A program made the translations under genes and the position numbers. From contig NZ_MZXW01000053.1 of assembly GCF_004123905.1 (NCBI RefSeq), positions 434,001 through 498,000 of the forward strand: a stretch of DNA of 64,000 bases. The letters are read 5' to 3'. The first letter of the stretch is position 1, and the number at the start of each line of letters is the position of its first letter. Of this stretch, positions 52,222 through 59,521 are shown piece by piece. The DNA is from Bradyrhizobium betae. Lineage in GTDB: Bacteria; Pseudomonadota; Alphaproteobacteria; Rhizobiales; Xanthobacteraceae. A model generated the notes under the pieces. The model did not search any database. It saw only the letters and a list, made by a program, of their open reading frames with translations, and was not told the origin of the DNA.

Positions 52222-52665
52222 ATGCGCCTGATTGCGGCCATCCTGGTGCTGACCCTTGTCGCGATCGGTGCGGGCGCGCTTGCCGGGCTGCATCTGTTTG
52301 CGGCCGCCGAGCGCGTCGCCGACGCGAAGAAGAGCGCCACGCCGCCGCCGATTGCGTCGAGCTACGCTGGCAGCGCGCGGCTTCGAAAACTGTCGCCGAT
52401 CGTGACCAATCTCGCCGCGCCCGCCAACAACTGGGCTCGCGTCGAGGCCTCGATGGTGACCGAGAGCATGAGTGACGAGGATGCCGGTATCCTGGCCGCC
52501 CATGTCAGCGAGGACATCGTGACCTATCTGCGCTCCGCCTCGGTGACGCAGTTCGAGGGATCGCGCGGGCTCCAGCATCTGCGCGACGACCTGACCGAGC
52601 GCGCCAATATCCGCTCGTCGGGCAAGATCCGCGAATTGATCATTGAGACGTTGGTGATCCAGTGA
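52222..52665 (+). CDS. fliL: Flagellar basal-body-associated protein FliL
   Basis: 147 residues from the ATG at 52222, preceded by a G-rich ribosome site; the frame opens at 52183. One N-terminal membrane helix (LIAAILVLTLVAIGAGALAGLHLF) precedes a short periplasmic domain (WARVEASMVTESMSDEDAGILAAHVSEDIVTYLRS; EFERSRGLQHL-type is replaced by QFEGSRGLQHLRDDLTERANI). FliL sits near the stator and affects motor torque. It overlaps fliP (GTGA). Confidence 0.88.
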   Translation: MRLIAAILVLTLVAIGAGALAGLHLFAAAERVADAKKSATPPPIASSYAGSARLRKLSPIVTNLAAPANNWARVEASMVTESMSDEDAGILAAHVSEDIVTYLRSASVTQFEGSRGLQHLRDDLTERANIRSSGKIRELIIETLVIQ

Positions 52666-53402
52666 AACTGAGAGTCCTGCTGCTCGCGTTGGTTCTGGTC
52701 GTGCTGCCCGAGGTGGCGCTGGCCCAGATTCCGGACCTCAACTCGCTGCTACCGCCGGGCAACGGCTCGACCAGCGGCCGCATCATTCAGCTGATGGCGC
52801 TGATCACGGTGCTGTCGGTGGCGCCGGGTCTGCTCATCATGGTGACGAGCTTCACGCGATTTGCAGTGGCGCTGTCGTTCCTGCGCTCCGGTCTCGGCCT
52901 TCAGACCACGCCGGCCAATCTGGTGCTGGTCAGCCTCGCGCTGTTCATGACGTTCTACGTGATGGCGCCGACCTTCGACCGCGCCTGGGAGACCGGCGTC
53001 CAGCCTCTCATGAAGAACGAGATCTCGGAGGAAGAGGCCTATCTGAAGATCACCGATCCGTTCCGCGAGTTCATGCTGGCCCATGTCCGCGACAAGGATC
53101 TGCAGACCTTCGAGGCGCTCGCCGCCGAGAGCTTCCGCAAGAAATTCGACGACAAGCGCATCGATCTGCGCGTCATCATCCCGGCCTTCATGATCTCCGA
53201 GCTCAGGCGCTCGTTCGAGATCGGATTCCTGATCATGCTGCCGTTCCTGGTCATCGACATGATCGTGGCGACGCTGACCATGTCGATGGGCATGATGATG
53301 CTGCCGCCGACGATCATCGCGCTGCCGTTCAAGATGCTGTTCTTCGTGCTGATCGACGGCTGGAACCTGCTCGCCTCCGGACTGGTGCGGTCGTTCTCAT
53401 AG
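52662..53402 (+). CDS. fliP: Flagellar export gate protein FliP
   Basis: 246 residues from a GTG at 52662 overlapping the fliL stop. Signal peptide-like start, then SGRIIQLMALITVLSVAPGLLIMVTSFTRFAVALSFLRSGLG and the C-terminal helices (FMISELRRSFEIGFLIMLPFLVIDMIVATLTMSMGMMMLPPTIIALPFKMLFFVLIDGWNLL). FliP forms the export pore with FliQ and FliR, which are not in this window. It is the last gene before the flagellins. Confidence 0.97.
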   Translation: MKLRVLLLALVLVVLPEVALAQIPDLNSLLPPGNGSTSGRIIQLMALITVLSVAPGLLIMVTSFTRFAVALSFLRSGLGLQTTPANLVLVSLALFMTFYVMAPTFDRAWETGVQPLMKNEISEEEAYLKITDPFREFMLAHVRDKDLQTFEALAAESFRKKFDDKRIDLRVIIPAFMISELRRSFEIGFLIMLPFLVIDMIVATLTMSMGMMMLPPTIIALPFKMLFFVLIDGWNLLASGLVRSFS

Positions 53403-53426
53403 CGGCCGAGATTGCCGGGCGGCTGG

Positions 53427-53480
53427 TTATGGTTAGCGAGAAGTAGGGGTTTATGGTTAGCGGACAGTGCCGTTAACCAT
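53427..53480. promoter_or_regulatory. Three CtrA-type half-sites upstream of flagellin 1
   Basis: TTAACCAT occurs exactly on plus at 53473-53480, and CTAACCAT (one mismatch) occurs twice on minus, at 53429-53436 and 53453-53460, each within the direct repeat TTATGGTTAGCG (53427, 53451). TTAACCAT is the known half-site of the alphaproteobacterial cell-cycle regulator CtrA. The sites lie 187-238 bp before the flagellin start. Confidence 0.5.
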
Positions 53481-53577
53481 CTGATATTGCAGCGAAATTC
53501 CAGCCGATCTTAATCTCGGCGCAAGATTCGACGTGCTAGCAATGCGGCACGGCGGGTTGGACCCCACCCACATCAGT

Positions 53578-53666
53578 CCAAAGGCATGATGCCGCCCCTC
53601 CGTACCGGTGAAAGCCCGGTATGTCCCCTCGTGAAAATGTAACGCGTACATAAAGGGACATTCGCA
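53578..53666 (+). promoter_or_regulatory. Structured flagellin leader 1 (flg-Rhizobiales-like)
   Basis: Holds hairpin TACCGG (53603-53608) / CCGGTA (53616-53621), then ATGTCCC (53621-53627) that can pair with GGGACAT (53655-53661), covering the Shine-Dalgarno AAAGGGA 6 bases before the ATG. Leaders 2 and 3 share the same plan. The shape fits the flg-Rhizobiales RNA described upstream of rhizobial flagellin genes. Confidence 0.65.
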
Positions 53667-54572
53667 ATGTCAAGCCTGCTTACGAACTCGACCGCCATGA
53701 CCGCACTCCAGACCCTGCGGTCGGTGAGCTCCCAGCTCTCCACCACGCAGGGCCGGATCTCCACCGGCCAGCGTGTGGCCACCGCTTCGGACAACGCCGC
53801 CTACTGGTCGATCGCAACCTCGATGCGCGCCGACAACGCCGCGCTCTCCGCCGTCTCCGACTCGCTCGGTCTGTCGGCCGCGACCGTCGACACCGAATAT
53901 ACCGCTCTGACCTCGGTTGTTGGCGACAGCACCGGCGGCCTGGTCAAGCTCCAGTCGCTGCTGGTCGAAGCCAAGACCGCCGGTATCGACCGTACCAAGA
54001 TCCAGGCTGACATCACCCAGATCCAGCAGCAGATGAAGGGCACCGCCAGTGCGGCGACCTTCAACGGCGTGAACTGGCTGAGCGCGACCACCGCCACGCC
54101 GGCGACGGTCAACCTGGTGTCGTCGTTCTCCCGCGTCGGCGGCACGCCCACCACCGGCACCATTGCCCTGACGACCTCCAACTATTCGCTCTATACGTCG
54201 ACCTCGACCGGCATTCTGGACACCGTCAGCGGCGGTGCCTCGGTCAACACGCTCACCATCGCCACGCTGACCGACTCGGTGGCTGACCAGACCACGCTCG
54301 ATGGTTACATCTCGAAGGTCACGGCAGCGATCAACTCGGTGGCTTCGGCGGCCGCCAATCTCGGCGCCGTCAAGAACCGCATCCAGACCAACACGGACTT
54401 CGTCCAGAGCCTGATGGACTCGGTTGATCGTGGTATCGGCCAGCTCGTCGACGCCGATATGAACCGGGAGTCCACCCGCCTGGCGGCCCTCCAGGTCCAG
54501 CAGCAGCTTGGCGTGCAGGCGCTCTCGATCGCCAACAACAGCAGCCAGAGCATCCTGTCGCTGTTCCGCTAA
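53667..54572 (+). CDS. Flagellin 1 (short, lateral type)
   Basis: 301 residues, about 31 kDa. D0/D1 N-terminal helix LLTNSTAMTALQTLRSVSSQLSTTQGRISTGQRVATASDNAAYWSIATSMR and C-terminal VKNRIQTNTDFVQSLMDSVDRGIGQLVDADMNRESTRLAALQVQQQLGVQALSIAN are well conserved; the short middle is Thr/Ser-rich. The size matches lateral-flagellum LafA-type flagellins, not the 65 kDa subpolar ones. Long stretches of DNA are identical to flagellins 2 and 3 downstream, so the three arose by tandem duplication and have probably been homogenised. Confidence 0.95.
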   Translation: MSSLLTNSTAMTALQTLRSVSSQLSTTQGRISTGQRVATASDNAAYWSIATSMRADNAALSAVSDSLGLSAATVDTEYTALTSVVGDSTGGLVKLQSLLVEAKTAGIDRTKIQADITQIQQQMKGTASAATFNGVNWLSATTATPATVNLVSSFSRVGGTPTTGTIALTTSNYSLYTSTSTGILDTVSGGASVNTLTIATLTDSVADQTTLDGYISKVTAAINSVASAAANLGAVKNRIQTNTDFVQSLMDSVDRGIGQLVDADMNRESTRLAALQVQQQLGVQALSIANNSSQSILSLFR

Positions 54573-54591
54573 GCCTGAAGACAATCCAGGG

Positions 54592-54628
54592 AGGGCCGCG
54601 CTTCTCGCGAAGCGCGGCCCTTTCGTTT
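54592..54628 (+). terminator. Terminator of flagellin 1
   Basis: 13-bp perfect stem AGGGCCGCGCTTC (54592-54604) / GAAGCGCGGCCCT (54609-54621) with loop TCGC, then TTCGTTT. It lies 19 bases after the stop. Confidence 0.9.
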
Positions 54629-54712
54629 GGCGGGACGCTACGCGCACGCCGCAATTTCGGCTGCCCTGTTGCAGTCAAGACACAGAGCCACAAGCCCCGC
54701 ACAAGCTTCGCG

Positions 54713-54749
54713 GGTTAAGGTCGGCGCTACGACAGGTTGGGCCTTAACC
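54713..54749. promoter_or_regulatory. GGTTAAGG / CCTTAACC inverted repeat upstream of flagellin 2
   Basis: Exact 8-bp arms (54713-54720, 54742-54749) around a 21-base spacer, ending 92 bp before the flagellin 2 start. Each arm contains TTAACC or its complement, related to the CtrA half-site upstream of flagellin 1. The flagellin 3 upstream region lacks it. Confidence 0.4.
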
Positions 54750-54762
54750 GGTTTTCCGCAGC

Positions 54763-54841
54763 CCAAAGGCATGACGCCGCCCTGTCGTACCGGTGCAAGT
54801 CCGGTATGTCCCCACTCAATCAATCTCAAAGGGACATCAAA
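54763..54841 (+). promoter_or_regulatory. Structured flagellin leader 2 (flg-Rhizobiales-like)
   Basis: Hairpin TACCGG (54788-54793) / CCGGTA (54801-54806), then ATGTCCC (54806-54812) against GGGACAT (54831-54837), which includes the Shine-Dalgarno GGGA 4-10 bases before the ATG. The first 50 bases are the same as in leader 3. Confidence 0.65.
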
Positions 54842-55750
54842 ATGGGTTCTAGCCTTCTCACCAACTCCTCCGCAATGACGGCGCTGCAGACGCTCCGGAA
54901 CGTCAGCAGCCAGCTCGCCACCACGCAGAGCCGGATCTCCACCGGCATGCGCGTCTCGACCGCTTCGGACAACGCCGCCTACTGGTCGATCGCAACCTCG
55001 ATGCGCGCCGACAACGCCGCGCTCTCCGCCGTCTCCGACTCGCTCGGTCTGTCGGCTGCGACGGTCGACACCGAATATACCGCTCTGACCGCGGTTGTCG
55101 GCGATACAACCGGCGGCCTGACCAAGCTCCAGGCGCTGCTGGTCGAAGCCAAGACCGCCGGCATCGACCGTACCAAGATCCAGGCTGACATCACCCAGAT
55201 CCAGCAGCAGATGAAGGGCACCGCCGGTGCGGCGACCTTCAACGGCGTGAACTGGCTGAGCGCGACCACCGCCACGCCGGCGACCTTCAACCTGGTGTCG
55301 TCGTTCTCCCGCGTCGGCGGCACGCCCACCATCGGCACCATTACCCTGACGATCTCCAACTATTCGCTCTATACGTCGAGCACGACCGGCATTCTGGACA
55401 CCGTCACCGCCGGTGCTTCGGTCAACAACCTCACCATCGCCACGCTGACCGACTCGGTGGCTGACCAGACCACGCTCGATGGCTACATCTCGAAGGTCAC
55501 GGCAGCGATCAACTCGGTGGCCTCGGCCGCCGCCAACCTCGGCGCCGTCAAGAACCGCATCTCGACCAACACGGACTTCGTCAAGACTTTGATGGACTCG
55601 GTTGATCGCGGTGTCGGCCAGCTCGTCGATGCCGACATGAACGCGGAATCGACCCGCCTTCAGGCGCTCCAGACCCAGCAGCAGCTCGGCGTTCAGGCGC
55701 TCTCGATCGCTAACCAGAACAGCCAGAGCATCCTCTCGCTGTTCCGCTAA
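54842..55750 (+). CDS. Flagellin 2 (short, lateral type)
   Basis: 302 residues from the ATG at 54842; the frame extends upstream through the leader but the leader is conserved as RNA, not protein. Terminal flagellin helices as in flagellin 1. It differs from flagellin 3 at about 15 positions, so is roughly 95% identical. The terminal regions bury in the filament core, and the short middle probably is the exposed part. It has its own leader and terminator, so it can be expressed alone. Confidence 0.95.
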   Translation: MGSSLLTNSSAMTALQTLRNVSSQLATTQSRISTGMRVSTASDNAAYWSIATSMRADNAALSAVSDSLGLSAATVDTEYTALTAVVGDTTGGLTKLQALLVEAKTAGIDRTKIQADITQIQQQMKGTAGAATFNGVNWLSATTATPATFNLVSSFSRVGGTPTIGTITLTISNYSLYTSSTTGILDTVTAGASVNNLTIATLTDSVADQTTLDGYISKVTAAINSVASAAANLGAVKNRISTNTDFVKTLMDSVDRGVGQLVDADMNAESTRLQALQTQQQLGVQALSIANQNSQSILSLFR

Positions 55751-55768
55751 GCCTAACAACCATCTGAG

Positions 55769-55808
55769 GGGGCCGCGCTTCTTGCGAAGCGCGGCCCCTT
55801 TTCATTTT
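55769..55808 (+). terminator. Terminator of flagellin 2
   Basis: 13-bp perfect stem GGGGCCGCGCTTC (55769-55781) / GAAGCGCGGCCCC (55786-55798), loop TTGC, then TTTTCATTTT. The stem is almost the same as that of flagellin 1. Confidence 0.92.
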
Positions 55809-55898
55809 GGCGTCACGTCCCGTGCGAAGCCACAAGCCTCGCACCAACTTCGCCTGCTATCGCAGCCGGTACGACAGGTTGAGCCGCTTTTCCGCGGC

Positions 55899-55982
55899 CC
55901 AAAGGCATGACGCCGCCCTGTCGTACCGGTGCAAGTCCGGTATGTCCCCAACCTCAATCCAGTTTTCAAAGGGGCGTCAAAG
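55899..55982 (+). promoter_or_regulatory. Structured flagellin leader 3 (flg-Rhizobiales-like)
   Basis: Hairpin TACCGG (55924-55929) / CCGGTA (55937-55942). The Shine-Dalgarno region is GGGGCGTCA; TGACGCC (55908-55914) pairs with GGCGTCA (55973-55979), a different pairing partner from leaders 1 and 2 but the same effect of covering the ribosome site. Confidence 0.6.
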
Positions 55983-56891
55983 ATGAGTTCTAGCCTTCTC
56001 ACCAACTCCTCCGCAATGACGGCGCTGCAGACGCTCCGGAACGTCAGCAGCCAGCTTTCCACCACGCAGAGCCGGATCTCCACCGGCCAGCGCGTGGCCA
56101 CCGCTTCGGATAACGCCGCCTACTGGTCGATCGCAACCTCGATGCGCGCCGACAACGCCGCGCTCTCCGCCGTCTCCGACTCGCTCGGTCTGTCGGCTGC
56201 GACCGTCGACACCGAATACACCGCTCTGACTGCGGTCGTCGGCGACAAGACCGGCGGCCTGACCAAGCTCCAGGCGCTGCTGGTCGAAGCCAAGACCGCC
56301 GGTATCGACCGTACCAAGATCCAGGCTGACATCACCCAGATCCAGCAGCAGATGAAGGGCACCGCCAGTGCGGCGACCTTCAACGGCGTGAACTGGCTGA
56401 GCGCGACCACCGCCACGCCGGCGACCTTCAACCTGGTGTCGTCGTTCTCTCGCGTCGGCGGAACGCCCACCATCGGCACCATATCCCTGACGATCTCCAA
56501 CTATTCGCTCTATACGTCGGCCACGACCGGCATTCTGGACACCGTCAGCGCCGGTGCCTCGATCAACACGCTCACCATCGCCACGCTGACCGACTCGGTG
56601 GCTGACCAGACCACGCTCGATGGCTACATCGTGAAGGTCACGGCAGCGATCAACTCGGTGGCCTCGGCCGCCGCCGACCTCGGCGCGGTCAAGAACCGCA
56701 TCCAGACCAACACGGACTTCGTCAAGACCCTGATGGACTCCGTGGATCGCGGTGTCGGCCAGCTGGTCGATGCCGACATGAACGCGGAATCGACCCGCCT
56801 TCAGGCGCTGCAGACCCAGCAGCAGCTCGGCGTTCAGGCGCTCTCGATCGCCAACCAGAACAGCCAGAGCATCCTGTCGCTGTTCAAGTAA
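55983..56891 (+). CDS. Flagellin 3 (short, lateral type)
   Basis: 302 residues from the ATG at 55983. Nearly identical to flagellin 2 in both ends and the middle, with a C-terminal Lys in place of Arg. The three flagellins share exact DNA blocks of 80 bases or more around residues 41-70, a sign of recent duplication or gene conversion. It ends the flagellin run, followed by two hairpins. Confidence 0.95.
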   Translation: MSSSLLTNSSAMTALQTLRNVSSQLSTTQSRISTGQRVATASDNAAYWSIATSMRADNAALSAVSDSLGLSAATVDTEYTALTAVVGDKTGGLTKLQALLVEAKTAGIDRTKIQADITQIQQQMKGTASAATFNGVNWLSATTATPATFNLVSSFSRVGGTPTIGTISLTISNYSLYTSATTGILDTVSAGASINTLTIATLTDSVADQTTLDGYIVKVTAAINSVASAAADLGAVKNRIQTNTDFVKTLMDSVDRGVGQLVDADMNAESTRLQALQTQQQLGVQALSIANQNSQSILSLFK

Positions 56892-56908
56892 GCTTAGACT
56901 TTGGAAAC

Positions 56909-56955
56909 GACCGTGTTCCCAAGGGAGCACGGTCCCCGCCGTGAACGGCGGTTTT
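56909..56955 (+). terminator. Double hairpin and terminator after flagellin 3
   Basis: First hairpin GACCGTGTTCCC (56909-56920) / GGGAGCACGGTC (56923-56934) with a G-T pair; second CCGCCG (56936-56941) / CGGCGG (56946-56951), loop TGAA, followed by TTTT. The second is the true terminator. The remaining 240 bases to fliF at 57196 hold no gene I can support. Confidence 0.85.
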
Positions 56956-57195
56956 GACGGCACATGACGTGCCCGCAATCGACCTCCTGACGTCAGACTT
57001 CGTGCAACACGCCGTAGCCGATCGCGCCGCCTTGCGGCCGCGCGTCCGCTTGTTGCTCCTGACCCGCATGCGTCGGAGGAAAATTTGCAAATTTACAACG
57101 TCTCGCCTGCGAACTGACACATTCGTGCCCTCGCGCAACCTTCAGACAAGGTTGGCAGCGGAGTGTCCTCTACGTTCGCATTGGTACGAGGTCAT

Positions 57196-58824
57196 ATGCT
57201 GTTCAGTCGTGCGCAAATACAGCAACTGCTCAATAATCTGCTGGAGCTTGGTCCGCGACGCCTGATGGCTTTGGGATTGATCGGCTTTGCCGTTCTGGTC
57301 ACCGTTGTCGGTGGCGCCTATTATCTGAGTCGGCCGGAATTCGAGACGCTCTACACAGGCCTGACCCGCGAGGACGTGACGCGCATGGGCGCCGCCCTGC
57401 GCGAGCAAAATATTACCTTCGACGTCAATACAGCCGGCGACGCGCTCTCAGTGCGCCCGAGCCAGACCATGCAGGCGCGGATGCTGCTTGCCGAGAAGGG
57501 GCTGCCGACCAGCGCCAATTCCGGTTACGAGCTATTCGACAAGATCGGCTCGCTCGGCCTGACCTCGTTCATGCAGGAAGTGACGAAGCTGCGCGCGCTC
57601 GAGGGCGAGATCGCGCGAACGGTGCAGTTGATGAAAGGCGTGAAGGCGGCACGGGTGCATATCGTGCTGCCGGTGCGCGGCTCGTTCCGCGCGACGCAGC
57701 AGCCGCCTTCGGCTTCGGTGGTGCTGCGCACCGATGGCGCAATCGAGGCGCGCACGGCGCAGTCGATCCGCCATCTCGTCGCTGCAGCCATCCCGGGCAT
57801 GAGCAAAGAGAAGGTGACCGTGCTGGACGCCGACGGCTCGATGCTGCTGGCCGAAGAGGACGAGGCGAGCGCCGCGCCGACCAAGATGGCAAGCCTGCAG
57901 AAGACGGTCGGCGGCATGGTGCAGGAGAACATCCGCAAGGCGCTGACGCCGTATCTGGGCCTGGACAATTTCGAGGTGAGCGTCGCCCCGCAGCTCTCCA
58001 CCGACAAGCGGCAGACCAACGAGACCGTCTACGATCCCGAGACCCGCGCGGAGCGTTCCGTGCGGAACGTGCGCGAAAACGAGAAGTCGCAGAACGCGGA
58101 CCGGTCGACGCCGACCACGGTTCAGCAGAATCTTCCCGATCAGCAGGTCAACGCCGGCGGCACCAAGAATTCCAGCGAAGACAAGACCCGCCGCGAAGAC
58201 GTCACCAATTTCGAGGTGTCGTCGAAGACCACGACGACGGTGAGCGACGGCTACTCGGTCAAGAAGCTCTTCATCGCCGTTCTGGTCAACCGCGCGCGGC
58301 TCGTTGCCGATCTCGGCGACAAGAGCAACCAGGCCATCGTCGACAGCAAGCTCGCCGAGATCAGCCAGCTCGCGGCGACGGCCGGCGGGTTGGACAAGAC
58401 GCGCGGCGACCAGATCCAGGTGACGGCCGTCGACTTCATCGAAGGCTCGCGCGAGCTCGCGCCGGTGCCGCCGATCAGCTTCGTCGAGATGATCAACAAG
58501 CAGCTCGGCAGCGTCATCAACGCGGTGACGATCCTGGCCGTTGCTTCAATGTTGGTCTGGTTCGGTCTTCGGCCCGCGGTCAACGGCATTCTGACCCATC
58601 GCGCGGCTCAGGAGCAGACCGAGGCGGCCGAGGCCGCCGAGCTCGAAGCTGCTGCGGCGCTTGCCCTGACCGAGAGTCAGGATCTCGAGCTCAACCTCGT
58701 CGAGGACCTCGAGGGCAAGATGCAGCGGACGCCGCAGAAGCGGCTCGAGCAGATCGTCCGGCTCGATCAGACGCAAGCGGCAGCGATCCTTAAAGACTGG
58801 ATGCGACGCGAGGAGGCAGCATGA
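57196..58824 (+). CDS. fliF: Flagellar MS-ring protein FliF
   Basis: 542 residues from the ATG at 57196; the frame opens at 57163 but the first 11 residues look non-coding. N-terminal helix LMALGLIGFAVLVTVVGGAYYL, ring-building motifs (RPEFETLYTGLTREDVTRMGAALREQNI; RALEGEIARTVQLMKGVKAARVHIVLP), a C-terminal helix NAVTILAVASMLVWFGLRP, and the FliG-binding end. FliF forms the MS ring in the inner membrane, the first step of assembly. Its stop overlaps the FliH-like start by 4 bp. Confidence 0.96.
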   Translation: MLFSRAQIQQLLNNLLELGPRRLMALGLIGFAVLVTVVGGAYYLSRPEFETLYTGLTREDVTRMGAALREQNITFDVNTAGDALSVRPSQTMQARMLLAEKGLPTSANSGYELFDKIGSLGLTSFMQEVTKLRALEGEIARTVQLMKGVKAARVHIVLPVRGSFRATQQPPSASVVLRTDGAIEARTAQSIRHLVAAAIPGMSKEKVTVLDADGSMLLAEEDEASAAPTKMASLQKTVGGMVQENIRKALTPYLGLDNFEVSVAPQLSTDKRQTNETVYDPETRAERSVRNVRENEKSQNADRSTPTTVQQNLPDQQVNAGGTKNSSEDKTRREDVTNFEVSSKTTTTVSDGYSVKKLFIAVLVNRARLVADLGDKSNQAIVDSKLAEISQLAATAGGLDKTRGDQIQVTAVDFIEGSRELAPVPPISFVEMINKQLGSVINAVTILAVASMLVWFGLRPAVNGILTHRAAQEQTEAAEAAELEAAAALALTESQDLELNLVEDLEGKMQRTPQKRLEQIVRLDQTQAAAILKDWMRREEAA

Positions 58825-59516
58825 ACGCGGCTATCGGAAAACTCCTGACGCAGTTCGACGCGAACGGCCGGACTAAGTCGCCGCCGCTAGCTCCACCGCC
58901 CAAGATCCAGGACGTGCTGACCAGGCCGAAGGAGGCCCGGCGCGAGCCGCAGGCCCAGCCGCAGCGTCAGCCTCAATCGCAGCCGCAGCTTCAGTCACCG
59001 GCGCCCGAGCCGGAAGCTCCGCCGGTCAATCTCCTCGACGACGCCTATCGTCGCGGTCATGCCGCCGCCGTCGCGGAGGCCGATGCCAGGGTTGCCGAGG
59101 AGCGCGTCCGCAGCGCGATCCGGCTCGGCGAGGAGCGGGCCAAATGGTCCGACCAGCAGGCGGTCGCGATCGTGAGCGGCTTCGAGTCGGCTTGCCGCGA
59201 GATCGAGACCAACATCGCGAGCTCGGTCGCGCGCATCCTGCTGCCTTTCCTCGCCGACGCGGTTCGCGACAAGGCGATCGGATCGCTGGTCGAACAGATT
59301 GCGGCGCTGACCGGCAATTCGCCGGTGCCGGTGTTCAAGGTCACCGGCCCGAGCGAGCTGCTTGATCTCGTGAGGACGCAGCTCGAGGCTTCCAGGCGCA
59401 CGGGGATCCAGTACGAGGCCGCCGAAACTGTCGAAGTCCGCGTCGTCGCCGACCAGACCGTGATCGAAACCCAGATCACGACCTGGAGCGAACGCCTGAA
59501 GGAAGCGCGCCGGTAG
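58821..59516 (+). CDS. fliH: FliH-like flagellar export regulator
   Basis: 231 residues. A Gln/Pro-rich disordered segment at about 40-70 precedes a coiled-coil region (AYRRGHAAAVAEADARVAEERVRSAIRLGEERAKWSD) and the FliH C-terminal domain that binds FliI. Sequence identity to enteric FliH is weak, as normal for rhizobia, so the symbol is given by position and layout. It overlaps fliF by 4 bp and precedes motB by 5 bp. Confidence 0.8.
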   Translation: MNAAIGKLLTQFDANGRTKSPPLAPPPKIQDVLTRPKEARREPQAQPQRQPQSQPQLQSPAPEPEAPPVNLLDDAYRRGHAAAVAEADARVAEERVRSAIRLGEERAKWSDQQAVAIVSGFESACREIETNIASSVARILLPFLADAVRDKAIGSLVEQIAALTGNSPVPVFKVTGPSELLDLVRTQLEASRRTGIQYEAAETVEVRVVADQTVIETQITTWSERLKEARR

Positions 59517-59521
59517 ACGCC

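Noticed and set aside
50647..52578. Open minus frame of about 640 codons
   Set aside because: Antisense to motE and flgH.
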